A DNA stretch of 64,000 nucleotides, taken from the NCBI RefSeq assembly GCF_000576425.1, contig NZ_KK069991.1:306953-370952 (forward strand), written 5' to 3'. The DNA is from Brachybacterium phenoliresistens. Its GTDB lineage: Bacteria > Actinomycetota > Actinomycetes > Actinomycetales > Dermabacteraceae. A program made the translations under genes and the position numbers. Shown here piece after piece: positions 33,148 through 42,782 of this stretch. Each line of letters starts with the position of its first letter. The stretch's first letter is position 1. A model generated the notes under the pieces. The model made no database searches. It was not told the origin of the DNA and was given only the letters and a program-made list of their open reading frames with translations.

Positions 33148-33879
33148 ATGGGAACCATCGGCACGATCTTCCTGTCGGAGATCGCCGGCACCGCGATGCT
33201 GCTCCTGCTGGGCGGCGGCGTCGTCGCCAACGTGATCCTGCGCGGCACCAAGGGCAACGGCGGCGGCTGGCTGCTGATCAACTTCGGATGGGGCCTCGGC
33301 GTGTTCGCCGGCGTCTACGTCGCCTACAAGTCCGGCGCGCACCTGAACCCTGCCGTCACCTTCGGCCTGCTGACCAGCGGGGCCACGGAGTACGGCCCGG
33401 GCATTCCGATCACGGTCGGCACCACGATCGCCTACCTGGTCGCCGAGCTCATCGGCGCCTTCGTCGGCGCCGTCCTGTGCTGGCTGGCGTACAAGAAGCA
33501 CTACGACGCGGAGGAGGACCCGGGCACCATCCTCGGCACCTTCTCCACCGGCCCGGAGATCCGCTCCTACGGCTGGAACCTCGTCACCGAGATCATCGGC
33601 ACCTTCGTCCTCGTGTTCGTGATCATCCAGTTCGGCAACACCCCCAGCGGCCTCGGGCCGCTGGCCGTCGCGCTGCTGGTCCTCGCGATCGGCGCCAGCC
33701 TCGGCGGGCCCACCGGCTACGCCATCAACCCTGCCCGTGACCTCGGCCCCCGTATCGCGCACGCGATCCTGCCGATCCCGCACAAGGGCAGCTCGGACTG
33801 GGGATACTCGTGGGTGCCGGTCGTCGGCCCCCTGATCGGCGGCGTGCTCGCCGGCGTGGCGTCCCAGCTCTACTTCTGA
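33148..33879 (+). CDS. glpF: glycerol uptake facilitator (MIP/aquaporin family)
   Basis: A 243-residue channel with six membrane helices and both half-helix motifs: NPA in [13 protein letters not shown] and NPAR in [12 protein letters not shown], the Asp after the second being typical of glycerol facilitators. ATG 33148 has GAGGAG. A 199-bp spacer after glpD contains GC-rich inverted segments but no obvious promoter. Passive glycerol entry feeds GlpK. Confidence 0.94.
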   Translation: MGTIGTIFLSEIAGTAMLLLLGGGVVANVILRGTKGNGGGWLLINFGWGLGVFAGVYVAYKSGAHLNPAVTFGLLTSGATEYGPGIPITVGTTIAYLVAELIGAFVGAVLCWLAYKKHYDAEEDPGTILGTFSTGPEIRSYGWNLVTEIIGTFVLVFVIIQFGNTPSGLGPLAVALLVLAIGASLGGPTGYAINPARDLGPRIAHAILPIPHKGSSDWGYSWVPVVGPLIGGVLAGVASQLYF

Positions 33880-33922
33880 GCCCTCCCCTCATCCCATCGA
33901 ACCGTCCAACGAAGGAGAACCG

Positions 33923-35458
33923 ATGAACGACGACCAGAAGTACATCCTCGCGATCGACCAGGGCACCACCTCGACCCGCGCGATCGTGTTCGACCACGGC
34001 GGCCAGATCGTCGCCTCCGGCCAGCGCGAGCACGAGCAGATCTTCCCGAAGTCCGGCTGGGTCGAGCACGACCCGATGGAGATCTGGGAGAACACCCGCC
34101 GCGTGATCGGCGAGGCGCTCACCGCCGCCGAGATCAACCGCCACCAGCTGGCCGCCGTCGGCATCACCAACCAGCGCGAGACCGCCGTGGTGTGGGACAA
34201 GAACACCGGCCAGCCCGTGTACAACGCGATCGTCTGGCAGGACACCCGCACCCAGAAGATCTGCGACCGCCTCGCCGGCGACGCGGGCGCCGACAAGTAC
34301 AAGGAGCGCGTGGGCCTGCCGCTGGCGACCTACTTCTCCGGCCCCAAGGTCGCCTGGATCCTCGAGAACGTCGAGGGCGCCAAGGAGAAGGCGGAGGCCG
34401 GGGACCTGCTGTTCGGCAACACCGACGCCTGGCTGGTGTGGAACCTGACCGGCGGCGCGAGCGGCGGCGTGCACGTCACCGACGTCACCAACGCCTCCCG
34501 CACGATGCTCATGAACATCGACACCCTGGACTGGAACGCGGACATCGCCGCGGACATGGGCATCCCGCTGTCCATGCTGCCGGAGATCAAGTCCTCCTCC
34601 GAGGTCTACGGGCACGGCCGCAAGCAGGGCGTCCTCGTCGACGCCCCGATCGCGGGCATCCTCGGCGACCAGCAGGCGGCGACCTTCGGCCAGGCCTGCT
34701 TCGAGATCGGCCAGGCCAAGAACACCTACGGCACGGGCAACTTCATGCTCATCAACACCGGCGAGGAGCTGGTGCGCAGCGAGAACGGCCTGCTGACGAC
34801 GGTCTGCTACAAGATCGGCGACAACAAGCCGATCTACGCCCTCGAGGGCTCCGTCGCCGTGACCGGTTCGCTCGTGCAGTGGGTGCGCGACAACCTGGGT
34901 CTGATCAAGGACGCCCCGGAGATCGAGGACCTCGCCAAGCAGGTCGACGACAACGGCGGCTGCTACGTGGTGCCGGCGTTCTCGGGCCTGTTCGCCCCGT
35001 ACTGGAAGTCCGATGCGCGCGGCGCGATCGTGGGCCTGACCCGCTACATCACGAAGAACCACATCGCCCGGGCGACGCTGGAGGCGACCGCCTTCCAGTC
35101 CGCCGAGCTGCTCGAGGCCATGAACGCCGACTCCGGCGTCGACCTCACCGAGCTCAAGGTCGACGGCGGCATGGTCATGAACGAGACGCTCATGCAGTTC
35201 CAGGCGGACATCCTGGGCGTCCCGGTCGTGCGGCCCAAGGTCATCGAGACCACCGCGCTCGGTGCGGCCTACGCCGCCGGCATCGCGGTCGGCTTCTGGA
35301 ACGGCGAGCAGGACGTCATCGACAACTGGGCCGAGGACAAGCGCTGGGAGCCGAACATGGACGAGGAGACCCGCGCGCGGTCCCTGCGCCTGTGGAAGAA
35401 GGCCGTCGAGCGCACCTTCGACTGGGTCGACGAGGACACCGAGGCGGCGACCGCCTGA
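33923..35458 (+). CDS. glpK: glycerol kinase
   Basis: A 511-residue FGGY kinase converting glycerol to glycerol 3-phosphate. Signatures: [84 protein letters not shown] and [27 protein letters not shown] precedes ATG 33923. A long hairpin at 35503-35546 closes the operon. Confidence 0.96.
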   Translation: MNDDQKYILAIDQGTTSTRAIVFDHGGQIVASGQREHEQIFPKSGWVEHDPMEIWENTRRVIGEALTAAEINRHQLAAVGITNQRETAVVWDKNTGQPVYNAIVWQDTRTQKICDRLAGDAGADKYKERVGLPLATYFSGPKVAWILENVEGAKEKAEAGDLLFGNTDAWLVWNLTGGASGGVHVTDVTNASRTMLMNIDTLDWNADIAADMGIPLSMLPEIKSSSEVYGHGRKQGVLVDAPIAGILGDQQAATFGQACFEIGQAKNTYGTGNFMLINTGEELVRSENGLLTTVCYKIGDNKPIYALEGSVAVTGSLVQWVRDNLGLIKDAPEIEDLAKQVDDNGGCYVVPAFSGLFAPYWKSDARGAIVGLTRYITKNHIARATLEATAFQSAELLEAMNADSGVDLTELKVDGGMVMNETLMQFQADILGVPVVRPKVIETTALGAAYAAGIAVGFWNGEQDVIDNWAEDKRWEPNMDEETRARSLRLWKKAVERTFDWVDEDTEAATA

Positions 35459-35502
35459 TCGGGCCCGCCTGAGCGGCAGCGCTCCGGTCGGCGCGATCTC
35501 GT

Positions 35503-35546
35503 GAGGCCGGCGAACCAGATCCTGAGGATCCTGGTCCGCCGGCCTC
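35503..35546. terminator. bidirectional terminator after glpK
   Basis: GAGGCCGGCG..ACCAG..ATCCT pairs with AGGAT..CTGGT..CGCCGGCCTC, with one mismatch and one bulge over about 20 bp and a tiny loop. Lies between convergent genes. Confidence 0.75.
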
Positions 35547-35567
35547 GCGGCATGTCAGGGCCGATGC

Positions 35568-36164
35568 TCAGCGGTCCCCGGCCGGACGGCCCGCGCCGCG
35601 CGGCGAGACCCGGGGGACGGCGGCGTCGCCCCGGGGCCCGAACAGGTGCAGGATCTCGACGGAGCTCCCGTCCGCGGGACCGAACCAGTGCGGCGTCGAC
35701 GCGGCGAACTCCGCGGTCTCCCCGGGTGCGAGCAGGTGCTCGTCCTCCCCGAGGAGCAGCCGGAGGGTCCCGGCGAGCACGAAGAGCCAGGCGTGTCCCT
35801 CGTGGCTCGTCAGGCGCGGCTCGCGCGGTCCCAGCACGTGCTTGAAGACCTGGATCCGGCCGGGATACCGCGTGATCGGCACGACGACTCCGCCGCTCGC
35901 GTGGCGGTGCGGCACCAGATGCATGCGGGGGTCCCCGGTCGCGGGCGCGGCGATGATCCGCTCCAATGACACCCGGTACATCTCCGCCAGGGGGATCAGG
36001 AGGTCGAGGGTGGGCTGGCGGTGGCCCGTCTCGAGCCGGGACAGCCCGCTCTGCGAGAGGCCGGTCCGCTCGGCGACGTCCGCCAGGGTCAGGCCGCGTT
36101 CGAGGCGCATCGCGCGCAGCCTCGGGCCGATGCCATCGATGATCTCCGCGACAGGGGTCTCCAT
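35568..36164 (-). CDS. XRE-family regulator with C-terminal cupin
   Basis: A 198-residue regulator. The helix-turn-helix spans residues about 12-65 (LRAMRLERGLTLADVAERTGLSQSGLSRLETG). A cupin_2 domain follows (EPRLTSHEGHAWLFVLAGTLRLLLGEDEHLLAPGETAEF, STPHWF). Proteins of this layout respond to small metabolites, often amino acids or polyamines. ATG 36164 is chosen because a longer frame loses family character. It is divergent from the DHA2 exporter with a 135-bp spacer that includes GGATCTGCAAGATC-like repeats; it may control the exporter. Confidence 0.85.
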   Translation of the reverse strand: METPVAEIIDGIGPRLRAMRLERGLTLADVAERTGLSQSGLSRLETGHRQPTLDLLIPLAEMYRVSLERIIAAPATGDPRMHLVPHRHASGGVVVPITRYPGRIQVFKHVLGPREPRLTSHEGHAWLFVLAGTLRLLLGEDEHLLAPGETAEFAASTPHWFGPADGSSVEILHLFGPRGDAAVPRVSPRGAGRPAGDR

Positions 36165-36299
36165 GCGAACAGTGTGCAGGATCTGCAAGATCGCTCGGCA
36201 GCCGCTCCTCGTCCGCGCAGGATGATCCCGGTCCGGCGCTCTGTCGGACCTGGTGAGCCCGTCGACCCGGCGGGCGCGAGATGAGAGGTCGATGCCCGG

Positions 36300-37853
36300 A
36301 TGACGGAGAAGACCGGTGCCGCAGGTGGCGGCCTGAGCGCCCGCCGGAGGTGGGCCGTGCTGGGGGTCTGTGCGCTGGCGCTGTTCCTGGTGGGGCTGGA
36401 CACGACGATCGTGACGGTGGGGCTGCCGGAGATCGGCCGCGGCCTGGGCATCGAGGGACATCGCCTGGCATGGGTCGTGGACGCCTATACGGTCGTCTTC
36501 GCGGGACTGCTCATCAGCTCCGGGGCCCTGGCGGACCGCTTCGGTCGCCGTCGCGTGTTCCGGACGGGGCTGATCACCGTCGCGGCGGCATCGCTGGCGT
36601 GCGCCGCCGCGCCCGCGCCCGGCATCCTCGTGGCCGCCCGCGCGGTGCAGGGCGCAGGGGCGTCGATGCTCTCGCCGGTCGCCCTGGCCATCGTGGTGAA
36701 CGCGATGCCCGACCCGCGTGAGCGCGCCTCGGCCATCGGCGTGTGGGGAGCGGTCTTCGGGCTCAGCATGGCGGTCGGACCGGTCGCCGGAGGGGCTCTT
36801 CTCGCACTGCTGGACTGGCGCGCCCTGTTCTGGATCAACGTCCCCGTCGTGCTGGTCGCGCTGCTGCTGGTGGCGGCCGTGGTCCCGGAATCGCGAGGAC
36901 GGCGGGCTCGTCGGCTCGATCCGGTGGGGCAGGTCCTTCTCGTGCTGATCCTGGTCCTCGGGGTGGCACTGCTGATCGAGGGGCGGCGACTGGGCTGGGG
37001 CTCGCCGTGGGCGATCCTCGGGTACGGCGCGCTCGTCGCGCTCTCGGCCGCGTTCGTCCTCGGGGAGGCGCGCCGGAGGGAGCCACTGATCGAGCCCTCC
37101 CTGTTCCGGTCGCCGCAGTTCGCGGGGGCTGTGCTGGCAGCCGTGGCCGTGTTCCTCGCCTTCAGCATGACGCTGCTGATGAGCACGGCCCTCCTGCAGG
37201 AGACCCAGGGCTGGTCTCCGCTGGACGCCGGGGCGGTCATCCTGCCGATGGCGCTGGGCGCCACCGTCTGCGCCCCGCTCTCCGGTGCCCTCGTCGGGCG
37301 GATCGGGCCCCGCCCGCCCCTGCTGATCGCCGGCTCCGCGCTGACCGCTGGAGGTGTCCTGTTCCTGCTCACGACCCGTCCGACGGCGCTTCTCGCCCTG
37401 GGCCAGGACCCCTCGGCGCTGCTTCTGCTCTCCTCCCTCCTCGTCGGGATCGGCGTCGGGTTCGCCAACGCCCCGATCACCAGCACGGCCGTCGGCGCCC
37501 TGTCATCGGACCGTGCGGGCGTCGCCGGCGGCATCGCCTCCACCGCTCGGCAGGTCGGGACCGCGATCGGCATCGCCCTGGCCGGCACCCTGGTCGTCGG
37601 GCCCGCCGCCGGCGGTGTCGCGCCGTCCACGGTCGCGGGCTGGATCGTCGTGATCGCCAGCGGAGCCGTGGTCCTCCTGATCGCAGTCGGAGCGGACGGC
37701 GGTGCCGCCGTCAGCACCCGTGTCGGGGCCGGCGACGGCGGTCCGGGTGCCGATCCCGGCCGGCCCGGGAGCGCGGGGCAGCCGGCGCGGACCGATGCGG
37801 CGGTGGCCGTCGATCCGCGAGCTCCGCGGCCCGGCCAGGAGCTCGCGCGATGA
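36300..37853 (+). CDS. MFS transporter, DHA2 family (EmrB/QacA-like)
   Basis: A 517-residue exporter with about 14 membrane helices, the size and topology of drug:proton antiporters of the DHA2 group. It shows VGLDTTIVTVGLPEIGRGLG (motif D1), DRFGRRRVFRTG (motif A), ARAVQGAGASMLSPVALAIV and GVWGAVFGLSMAVGPVAGGAL (motif C). A hydrophilic tail of about 45 residues, rich in Gly/Pro/Asp, is unusual. The substrate is unknown. GAGAGG precedes ATG 36300 at a long distance. Its stop overlaps the next start (ATGA), making an exporter/Rossmann-protein pair. Confidence 0.88.
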   Translation: MTEKTGAAGGGLSARRRWAVLGVCALALFLVGLDTTIVTVGLPEIGRGLGIEGHRLAWVVDAYTVVFAGLLISSGALADRFGRRRVFRTGLITVAAASLACAAAPAPGILVAARAVQGAGASMLSPVALAIVVNAMPDPRERASAIGVWGAVFGLSMAVGPVAGGALLALLDWRALFWINVPVVLVALLLVAAVVPESRGRRARRLDPVGQVLLVLILVLGVALLIEGRRLGWGSPWAILGYGALVALSAAFVLGEARRREPLIEPSLFRSPQFAGAVLAAVAVFLAFSMTLLMSTALLQETQGWSPLDAGAVILPMALGATVCAPLSGALVGRIGPRPPLLIAGSALTAGGVLFLLTTRPTALLALGQDPSALLLLSSLLVGIGVGFANAPITSTAVGALSSDRAGVAGGIASTARQVGTAIGIALAGTLVVGPAAGGVAPSTVAGWIVVIASGAVVLLIAVGADGGAAVSTRVGAGDGGPGADPGRPGSAGQPARTDAAVAVDPRAPRPGQELAR

Positions 37854-38755
37854 GGGCGCTGGTGCTGGGTGCCCGCGGCGCCGTCGGACAGGTGGTCCGG
37901 CGAGAGCTCACCCGGCAGGGCCACACCGTGACCGGGGCGAGCCGGCACGCCGACGCGGACGCCGTCGTCGACCTGCGCGGCGACCTCGCGGCCTTGTCCC
38001 GTCTGTCCCGGTCTCACGACGTCGTCGTGAACGCCGCGGGCATCGAACGGGCCGAGCTCGCCGCCGCCGTCGGCGGCACGCCCCTTGTCGAGATCTCGGC
38101 CACCGGGGCATACCTGGAGGAGCTGCGCACGGCGGCATCGGGCGCCGTCGTGCTGGGCGCAGGGCTGGTGCCCGGACTGAGCACCGTCCTCGTCTCGTCG
38201 CTCGAGCCGCGTCCCGGCGACGACGTCGACGTCCTCCTCATGCTCGGATCCGGGGAAGCGCACGGACCCGCCGCCGTCGCGTGGACGGCGTCCCTGGTCG
38301 GGGCCGACGTCCATCGGCCCCCGGAGGGTCGACCGGTGCGGAACCTGCGCTCCAGCACGCGCGCGGTCGGGCGCGATGGCAGGTCCCGCCACTATCTCCG
38401 CGCGGACTTCCCCGATCACGTCCTGCTCCGCGCGCAGCGGGGCATCGATGTGCGGTCCTATCTCGCGCTCAGCTCGCCGGCGCTGACCGCGGCCCTCGGC
38501 GCGGTCGGCAGGATCCCGCGGCTGCGCGGCCTGCTGAGGGCTGTGCCGCATGCCGGGAGCGACCGGTGGCATGTCCTCGTTCGCAACCGCCGCACCGGAG
38601 CGACCCTGCAGGTCGACGGGGTCGGGCAGTCCGAGGCGACCGGCCGGCTCACCGCGCTCGCGGCGCAGCACGCGGCCACGTCCCCTCGGCGCGGCTCGAT
38701 GACGATGGCCGACCTCATCGACCTCGAGGAGGCCCAGGCCGCGCTCGGCCGATGA
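37850..38755 (+). CDS. NAD(P)-binding Rossmann protein (saccharopine dehydrogenase-like)
   Basis: A 301-residue protein with an N-terminal dinucleotide fold (MRALVLGARGAVGQVVRREL, then VVDLRGDLAAL and VVVNAAGIERAELAAAV). The central part (GLVPGLSTVLVSSL) resembles saccharopine-dehydrogenase-like proteins, which often act as reductases of unknown substrate. It is translationally coupled to the DHA2 exporter (ATGA overlap). Function is not assigned. Confidence 0.78.
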   Translation: MRALVLGARGAVGQVVRRELTRQGHTVTGASRHADADAVVDLRGDLAALSRLSRSHDVVVNAAGIERAELAAAVGGTPLVEISATGAYLEELRTAASGAVVLGAGLVPGLSTVLVSSLEPRPGDDVDVLLMLGSGEAHGPAAVAWTASLVGADVHRPPEGRPVRNLRSSTRAVGRDGRSRHYLRADFPDHVLLRAQRGIDVRSYLALSSPALTAALGAVGRIPRLRGLLRAVPHAGSDRWHVLVRNRRTGATLQVDGVGQSEATGRLTALAAQHAATSPRRGSMTMADLIDLEEAQAALGR

Positions 38756-38779
38756 GAGCCACGAGATGGAGCAGGTCCG

Positions 38780-39679
38780 CTATGCGGGGGCGACGGCGGG
38801 CGCGATCGAGGCATGCTCCTCGGCGAGGCGCACGGCGGCCCGCACCAGCGCCGCGACCGTACGCGAGCGGCTGTGCGGGGGCCAGGCGAGCACGGTCGTG
38901 ACCGCGGGGGCGTCGGGCACCGGCACGCAGGCCAGCGAGGGGTCGAGCTGGGTGCGCACCGAGGCGGGGAGGACCACGGCGGCCCGTCCCATGCGGATCA
39001 GCTGCATCAGCTGGACGTGATCGGTGAACGTCGGCCCGGGCCCGGGGTCATGGCCGCCGTTGCCGCGGGGGAACCGTGCCAGAGGGAGGTCCTCCAGGGC
39101 GGACGCCTCGGCGAGGCTCAGCTCCGGCGCCTCGGCGGCGGGGTGCCGGCGGGGCAGGACCAGCACCTGCGGCTCGACGAGGATCTCCTCGTAGTCCAGC
39201 CCCTCCACGGAGTCGAAGGGCAGGTGCAGCAGGGCGAGGTCCGCGCGGCCGTCGCGCAGCATCTGCTCCTGCTCGCCGATGCCGCACAGCAGCACGTCGA
39301 CGTCCTCGACGCGGGCGCCGTCGGCCGCCGCGTAGCGGTCCAGGAGGTCGGTCAGCAGGTCGACCGATGCTCCCGCCTTCGTGGCCAGGGCGACGGAGGG
39401 CCGCTCGGCGAGGGCGCGCGCGGTGCGACGGGTGCGGCGCTCGGCGGCCTCGAGCGCCGTCAGCGCGCTGCCGGCCTCCTCCCGCAGCACACGGCCGGCG
39501 GGCGTCAGCGCGACGGACCGGCTGGTGCGCTCGAACAGCTGCGCGTCCAGCTGCGACTCGAGCCGTCGGATCGCGCGGGACAGCGGCGGCTGGGCGATGC
39601 CGAGGCGCCCGGCCGCGCGCCCGAAGTGCAGCTCCTCCGCCACGGCGAGGAAGTACGTCAGCTCGCGGGTCTCCAGCAT
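38780..39679 (-). CDS. LysR family transcriptional regulator
   Basis: A 299-residue LTTR. The winged helix covers residues 1-62 (LETRELTYFLAVAEELHFGRAAGRLGIAQPPLSRAIRRLE), a linker helix follows, and the effector domain extends to the end (PQVLVLPRRHP, LARFPRGNGG). The ATG 39679 start fits the canonical LTTR N-terminus. It is divergent from the SDR gene (87-bp spacer), its most likely target. Confidence 0.9.
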   Translation of the reverse strand: MLETRELTYFLAVAEELHFGRAAGRLGIAQPPLSRAIRRLESQLDAQLFERTSRSVALTPAGRVLREEAGSALTALEAAERRTRRTARALAERPSVALATKAGASVDLLTDLLDRYAAADGARVEDVDVLLCGIGEQEQMLRDGRADLALLHLPFDSVEGLDYEEILVEPQVLVLPRRHPAAEAPELSLAEASALEDLPLARFPRGNGGHDPGPGPTFTDHVQLMQLIRMGRAAVVLPASVRTQLDPSLACVPVPDAPAVTTVLAWPPHSRSRTVAALVRAAVRLAEEHASIAPAVAPA

Positions 39680-39754
39680 GTCGCCCCCACATCGTTGCGT
39701 CACGGGTATTGATCGTGCCCGGATCGGTCTTGGACTCCCCGGGCGGAGCCAGCC

Positions 39755-39760
39755 TAGCCT
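39755..39760 (+). promoter_or_regulatory. -10 box of leaderless promoter for the SDR gene
   Basis: TAGCCT is 6 nt before ATG 39767; no ribosome site. Confidence 0.55.
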
Positions 39761-39766
39761 CATCGT

Positions 39767-40492
39767 ATGAGCGAGAAGAGAACAGCGCTGGTGACCGGCG
39801 CGAACAAGGGAATCGGATTCGAGACCGCCCGTGGCCTGGGCGCATTGGGCTGGAAGATCGGAGTGGGCGCTCGGGATGATCAGCGGCGGCGGGAGGCTGT
39901 CGCCCGGCTCCGAGAGGAAGGGGTGGACGCCTTCGAGGTGCCGCTCGATGTCACCGATACCGACAGCGTCATGCGTGCCGCGGAGATCGTCGAGCGGCAG
40001 GGCGGCGGGCTGGACGTGCTCGTGAACAACGCCGGCATCGTCGGGGATCTCGATCAGATGCCGACCTCGGTGGATCTGGACGTCTTCACGGGGGTGCTGG
40101 ACACCAACGTGCTGGGCGTCGTCCGGGTCACCAATGCGATGCTGCCGATGCTGCGCCGATCCCCGGCACCGCGGATCGTGAACGTCTCCAGCAGCGCCGG
40201 GTCCCTCACCCGCCAGCAGGACCCGCAGGAGAACACCGGACCGATCGCCGTCGCCTACTCGCCGTCGAAGACGCTGCTGAACGCGGTGACGGTGCAGTAC
40301 GCCCGGGAGCTCGAGGGCAGCGGCATCCTCATCAACGCCGTCTGCCCCGGATTCGTCGCGACCGACCTCAACGGGCACCGCGGCACGAAGACCCCGCAGG
40401 AGGGGGCGGTCAGCTCGATCCGGGCCGCGACGCTGCCCGATGACGGCCCCACCGGCACGTTCTTCGACGTCGACGGGGTCGTGCCGTGGTGA
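39767..40492 (+). CDS. SDR family oxidoreductase (carbonyl-reductase type)
   Basis: A 241-residue short-chain dehydrogenase. Cofactor motif TGANKGIG is at residues 10-17, NNAG in the central strand, the catalytic Ser in NVSSSAGSL and YSPSK with Tyr about 164 and Lys about 168. The opening ALVTGANKGIGFETARGLG resembles eukaryotic-type NADPH carbonyl reductases, and GARD after beta 2 fits NADP preference. The substrate is unknown. Its stop is directly abutted by the stop of the convergent FAD oxidoreductase, with no intervening base. Confidence 0.9.
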   Translation: MSEKRTALVTGANKGIGFETARGLGALGWKIGVGARDDQRRREAVARLREEGVDAFEVPLDVTDTDSVMRAAEIVERQGGGLDVLVNNAGIVGDLDQMPTSVDLDVFTGVLDTNVLGVVRVTNAMLPMLRRSPAPRIVNVSSSAGSLTRQQDPQENTGPIAVAYSPSKTLLNAVTVQYARELEGSGILINAVCPGFVATDLNGHRGTKTPQEGAVSSIRAATLPDDGPTGTFFDVDGVVPW

Positions 40493-41614
40493 TCAGGCGG
40501 CGAAGCGGTCGGGGGTGAACTCGGCCAGCAGCGGGTGGCGGCGGCCGGTGACGACCTCGTGGGCGACGGTCTCCCCGGCGATCAGCGCGAGGGTCGCGCC
40601 CGAGTGGGTGAAGGCGACCGAGCAGCCCGGCAGCGCCGAGACGGCGCCCAGCACCGGCTCGCCGTCGGCCGGGATGGGCTTGCGGCCCGCCGCCCAGCCG
40701 GCGGCGCGCAGCCGGGTGCCCGGCGCGAACAGGCGCGAGGCCTCCGCGAGGAGCTCCTCGACGACCGCCTCGTCGACGGTGCAGCGGCCGTCCTCGTGCT
40801 CGAGGATCCGGTCGACGTACCAGTCGTGGTCCACGCAGAAGGTGCCGCCGGGGTTCGGGCGCACCGCCGCCCGCGGTGTGTTCAGCACGGGCGCGCGCAC
40901 ATCGGCCGGCTCGGTGGTCACCAGCATCGACAGCGGGGAGGCGTCCGGGATCTCCACGCCGGCCCGCGCCATCACGGCCGATGTCCCCGCGCCGCAGGCG
41001 ACGACCACGGCATCGGCCCGCAGCGCGGAGCCGGCGGCGTCGCGCACGCCGACGGCGCGGCCGTCCTCCACGATCAGGGCGCACTCGCCGAGACCGGTGC
41101 GGATCTCCCCGCCGCGCCCGCGCAGCTCGGCGGCGAGATGCTCGACGAGGTGGGGGAGGGACACCCATCCCTCGCCGGGGTTGAGGATGGAGGCGGTCGC
41201 GGCGGCCTCGGGATCCAGGTCGGGGACGGTGCGGGCGACGTCCTCGCGGGTCAGCAGCTGCGAGGCGTACCCGCGGGCGGTCTCGACGTCGTGGCGGGCG
41301 CGGGTCTCCGCGGCGCCGCCGGGATCATCGGCCGTCCACCACAGCCCGCCCGGGAACCGCAGCCAGTCCCGGGTCGGATCGGCGGCGAAGAGGGTGCGGT
41401 AGCGGTCGATGCCGCACAGGCGCAGCGCGTGGTAGGCGGCGCTGCGGTCCCCGGCCGAGTTCAGCCAGGACAGCGAACGGCCGGAGGCGCCGTCGTACAG
41501 CGCGCCCGAGGTGGCGAGGGTGACCGCCACGCCCGCCCGGGCGAGGTGGATGGCGACCGAGGTGCCCAGGGCGCCTCCACCGAGGACGACGGCGGTGCGC
41601 GGCGCCGCGGTCAC
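40493..41614 (-). CDS. FAD-dependent oxidoreductase (DAO family)
   Basis: A 373-residue enzyme of the D-amino-acid oxidase/glycine oxidase fold. The FAD loop TAVVLGGGALGTSVAIHLARAG is at residues about 6-27. Further DAO features are SGRSLSWLNSAG, LPHLVEHLAAELRGRG and the C-terminal GWAAGRKPIPADGEPVLGAV...FTHSGATLALIAGE. It likely oxidises an amine or amino acid. The start is GTG 41614, overlapping the upstream Gfo/Idh stop by four bases, so the two dehydrogenases form one coupled unit. Confidence 0.88.
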   Translation of the reverse strand: MTAAPRTAVVLGGGALGTSVAIHLARAGVAVTLATSGALYDGASGRSLSWLNSAGDRSAAYHALRLCGIDRYRTLFAADPTRDWLRFPGGLWWTADDPGGAAETRARHDVETARGYASQLLTREDVARTVPDLDPEAAATASILNPGEGWVSLPHLVEHLAAELRGRGGEIRTGLGECALIVEDGRAVGVRDAAGSALRADAVVVACGAGTSAVMARAGVEIPDASPLSMLVTTEPADVRAPVLNTPRAAVRPNPGGTFCVDHDWYVDRILEHEDGRCTVDEAVVEELLAEASRLFAPGTRLRAAGWAAGRKPIPADGEPVLGAVSALPGCSVAFTHSGATLALIAGETVAHEVVTGRRHPLLAEFTPDRFAA

Positions 41615-42687
41615 GAGAACACCGTGCGCCGGCCGGCGTGCGCCGCCTCGATGATCCGCAGCACCTCCACGGAGTCGGCGGGGTCCACGGGCAGCGGCCC
41701 GCCGGTGCGCAGGGCCTGGGCGAGCTCGCGGTAGTAGCGGCCGTAGTCGCCGGTGCCGGCCGGGGTCGGGGTGGTGCCCTCGCCGGTGCTGATCCGCCCG
41801 CGCTCGGCCTCGGACTCGACCCCGAAACCGGGCGCATCGGGCTGGACGCCGGAGCGCAGCGCGGCCTCCTGCGGGTCCTTGCCCTCGGTGCGCCAGGCGC
41901 CGCGGTCGCCGCTGACCAGGAAGCGCGGCCCCTCGATCGCGGAGAGGCTGGTCATCGTCAGGTAGGAGGCGGCGCCGGAGGCGTGGGTGAGGATCAGGTG
42001 CGCGACGTCGTCGGGGCCGCCGAGCACGCAGCGGACATCGGCCAGCATCTCGGTGACCGGTCCCTGCAGCTGCACGGCCTGGTCGATGAGGTGCGCGCCG
42101 AGGTCGAAGAGGATCCCGCCGCCGGCCGCGGCCGAGGTGTGCGCCTTCCAGCCGCGCCCGCCGGCCGGCTTCCAGCCCTCGAAGCGGGACTCCAGGGTGT
42201 GCACGGTGCCGAGCGCGCCGTCCTCGAGCAGGCCGCGCAGGGTCAGGAAGTCCGCGTCGTAGCGGCGGTTCTGGTAGACGGAGAGCCGGCGTCCCTGCTC
42301 GGCGGCGAGTCCGATGAGCGCCTCGCCCTCGGCGCTGGTGGGGGTGAAGGGCTTGTCGACGACCACGTCGAGGCCGGCCCGCAGGGCGGCGGAGGCGTGC
42401 TCGACATGCGCCGCTGGCGGCGAGCAGACGATCACCAGGTCGAGATCGGCGGCGTGGTCGACGACCTCGAGCGGATCGGCGATGATCCGCACGCCCGGGT
42501 GGTCCTCGCGGGCCTGGGCGGCGCGCTCCGCGTTCGAGGTCGCGACGACGGCGACCCGGTAGGCGGGATCGAGCCGCAGGAACGCCCCGTGGAAGATGCG
42601 CCCGGACAGCCCGTAGCCGAGGATCGCGGTGCGGATCGGGGCGGCGTCCCGCGCAGCGGTGGACGGGGCGGAGGGGGCGGACGTCAT
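41611..42687 (-). CDS. Gfo/Idh/MocA family oxidoreductase
   Basis: A 358-residue dehydrogenase. The Rossmann part shows IRTAILGYGLSGRIFHGAFL and the catalytic DVVVDKPFTPTSAEGEAL (DKP rather than EKP, as in the YdgJ/YvaA-like subgroup with FHGPFL-type loops). C-terminal YQNRRYDADFLTLRGLL and LFDLGAHLIDQAVQLQG match that subgroup. ATG 42687 has CAGGAG. It is upstream of and coupled to the FAD oxidoreductase; GH74 lies further upstream, so a role in sugar use is possible. Confidence 0.9.
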   Translation of the reverse strand: MTSAPSAPSTAARDAAPIRTAILGYGLSGRIFHGAFLRLDPAYRVAVVATSNAERAAQAREDHPGVRIIADPLEVVDHAADLDLVIVCSPPAAHVEHASAALRAGLDVVVDKPFTPTSAEGEALIGLAAEQGRRLSVYQNRRYDADFLTLRGLLEDGALGTVHTLESRFEGWKPAGGRGWKAHTSAAAGGGILFDLGAHLIDQAVQLQGPVTEMLADVRCVLGGPDDVAHLILTHASGAASYLTMTSLSAIEGPRFLVSGDRGAWRTEGKDPQEAALRSGVQPDAPGFGVESEAERGRISTGEGTTPTPAGTGDYGRYYRELAQALRTGGPLPVDPADSVEVLRIIEAAHAGRRTVFS

Positions 42688-42782
42688 GGGGCTCTCCTGG
42701 GGGTCGGGGCGGCATCCCGGGATGCCGGCGCTCAGGTGCTCAGGCTTCCACAGCCGATGCCGCCCCGCCACATGGGGCCCGG

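Noticed and set aside
30078..33281. Long minus-strand frame antisense to glpD
   Set aside because: Shadow of glpD and the SorC gene; no recognisable domain or start signal.
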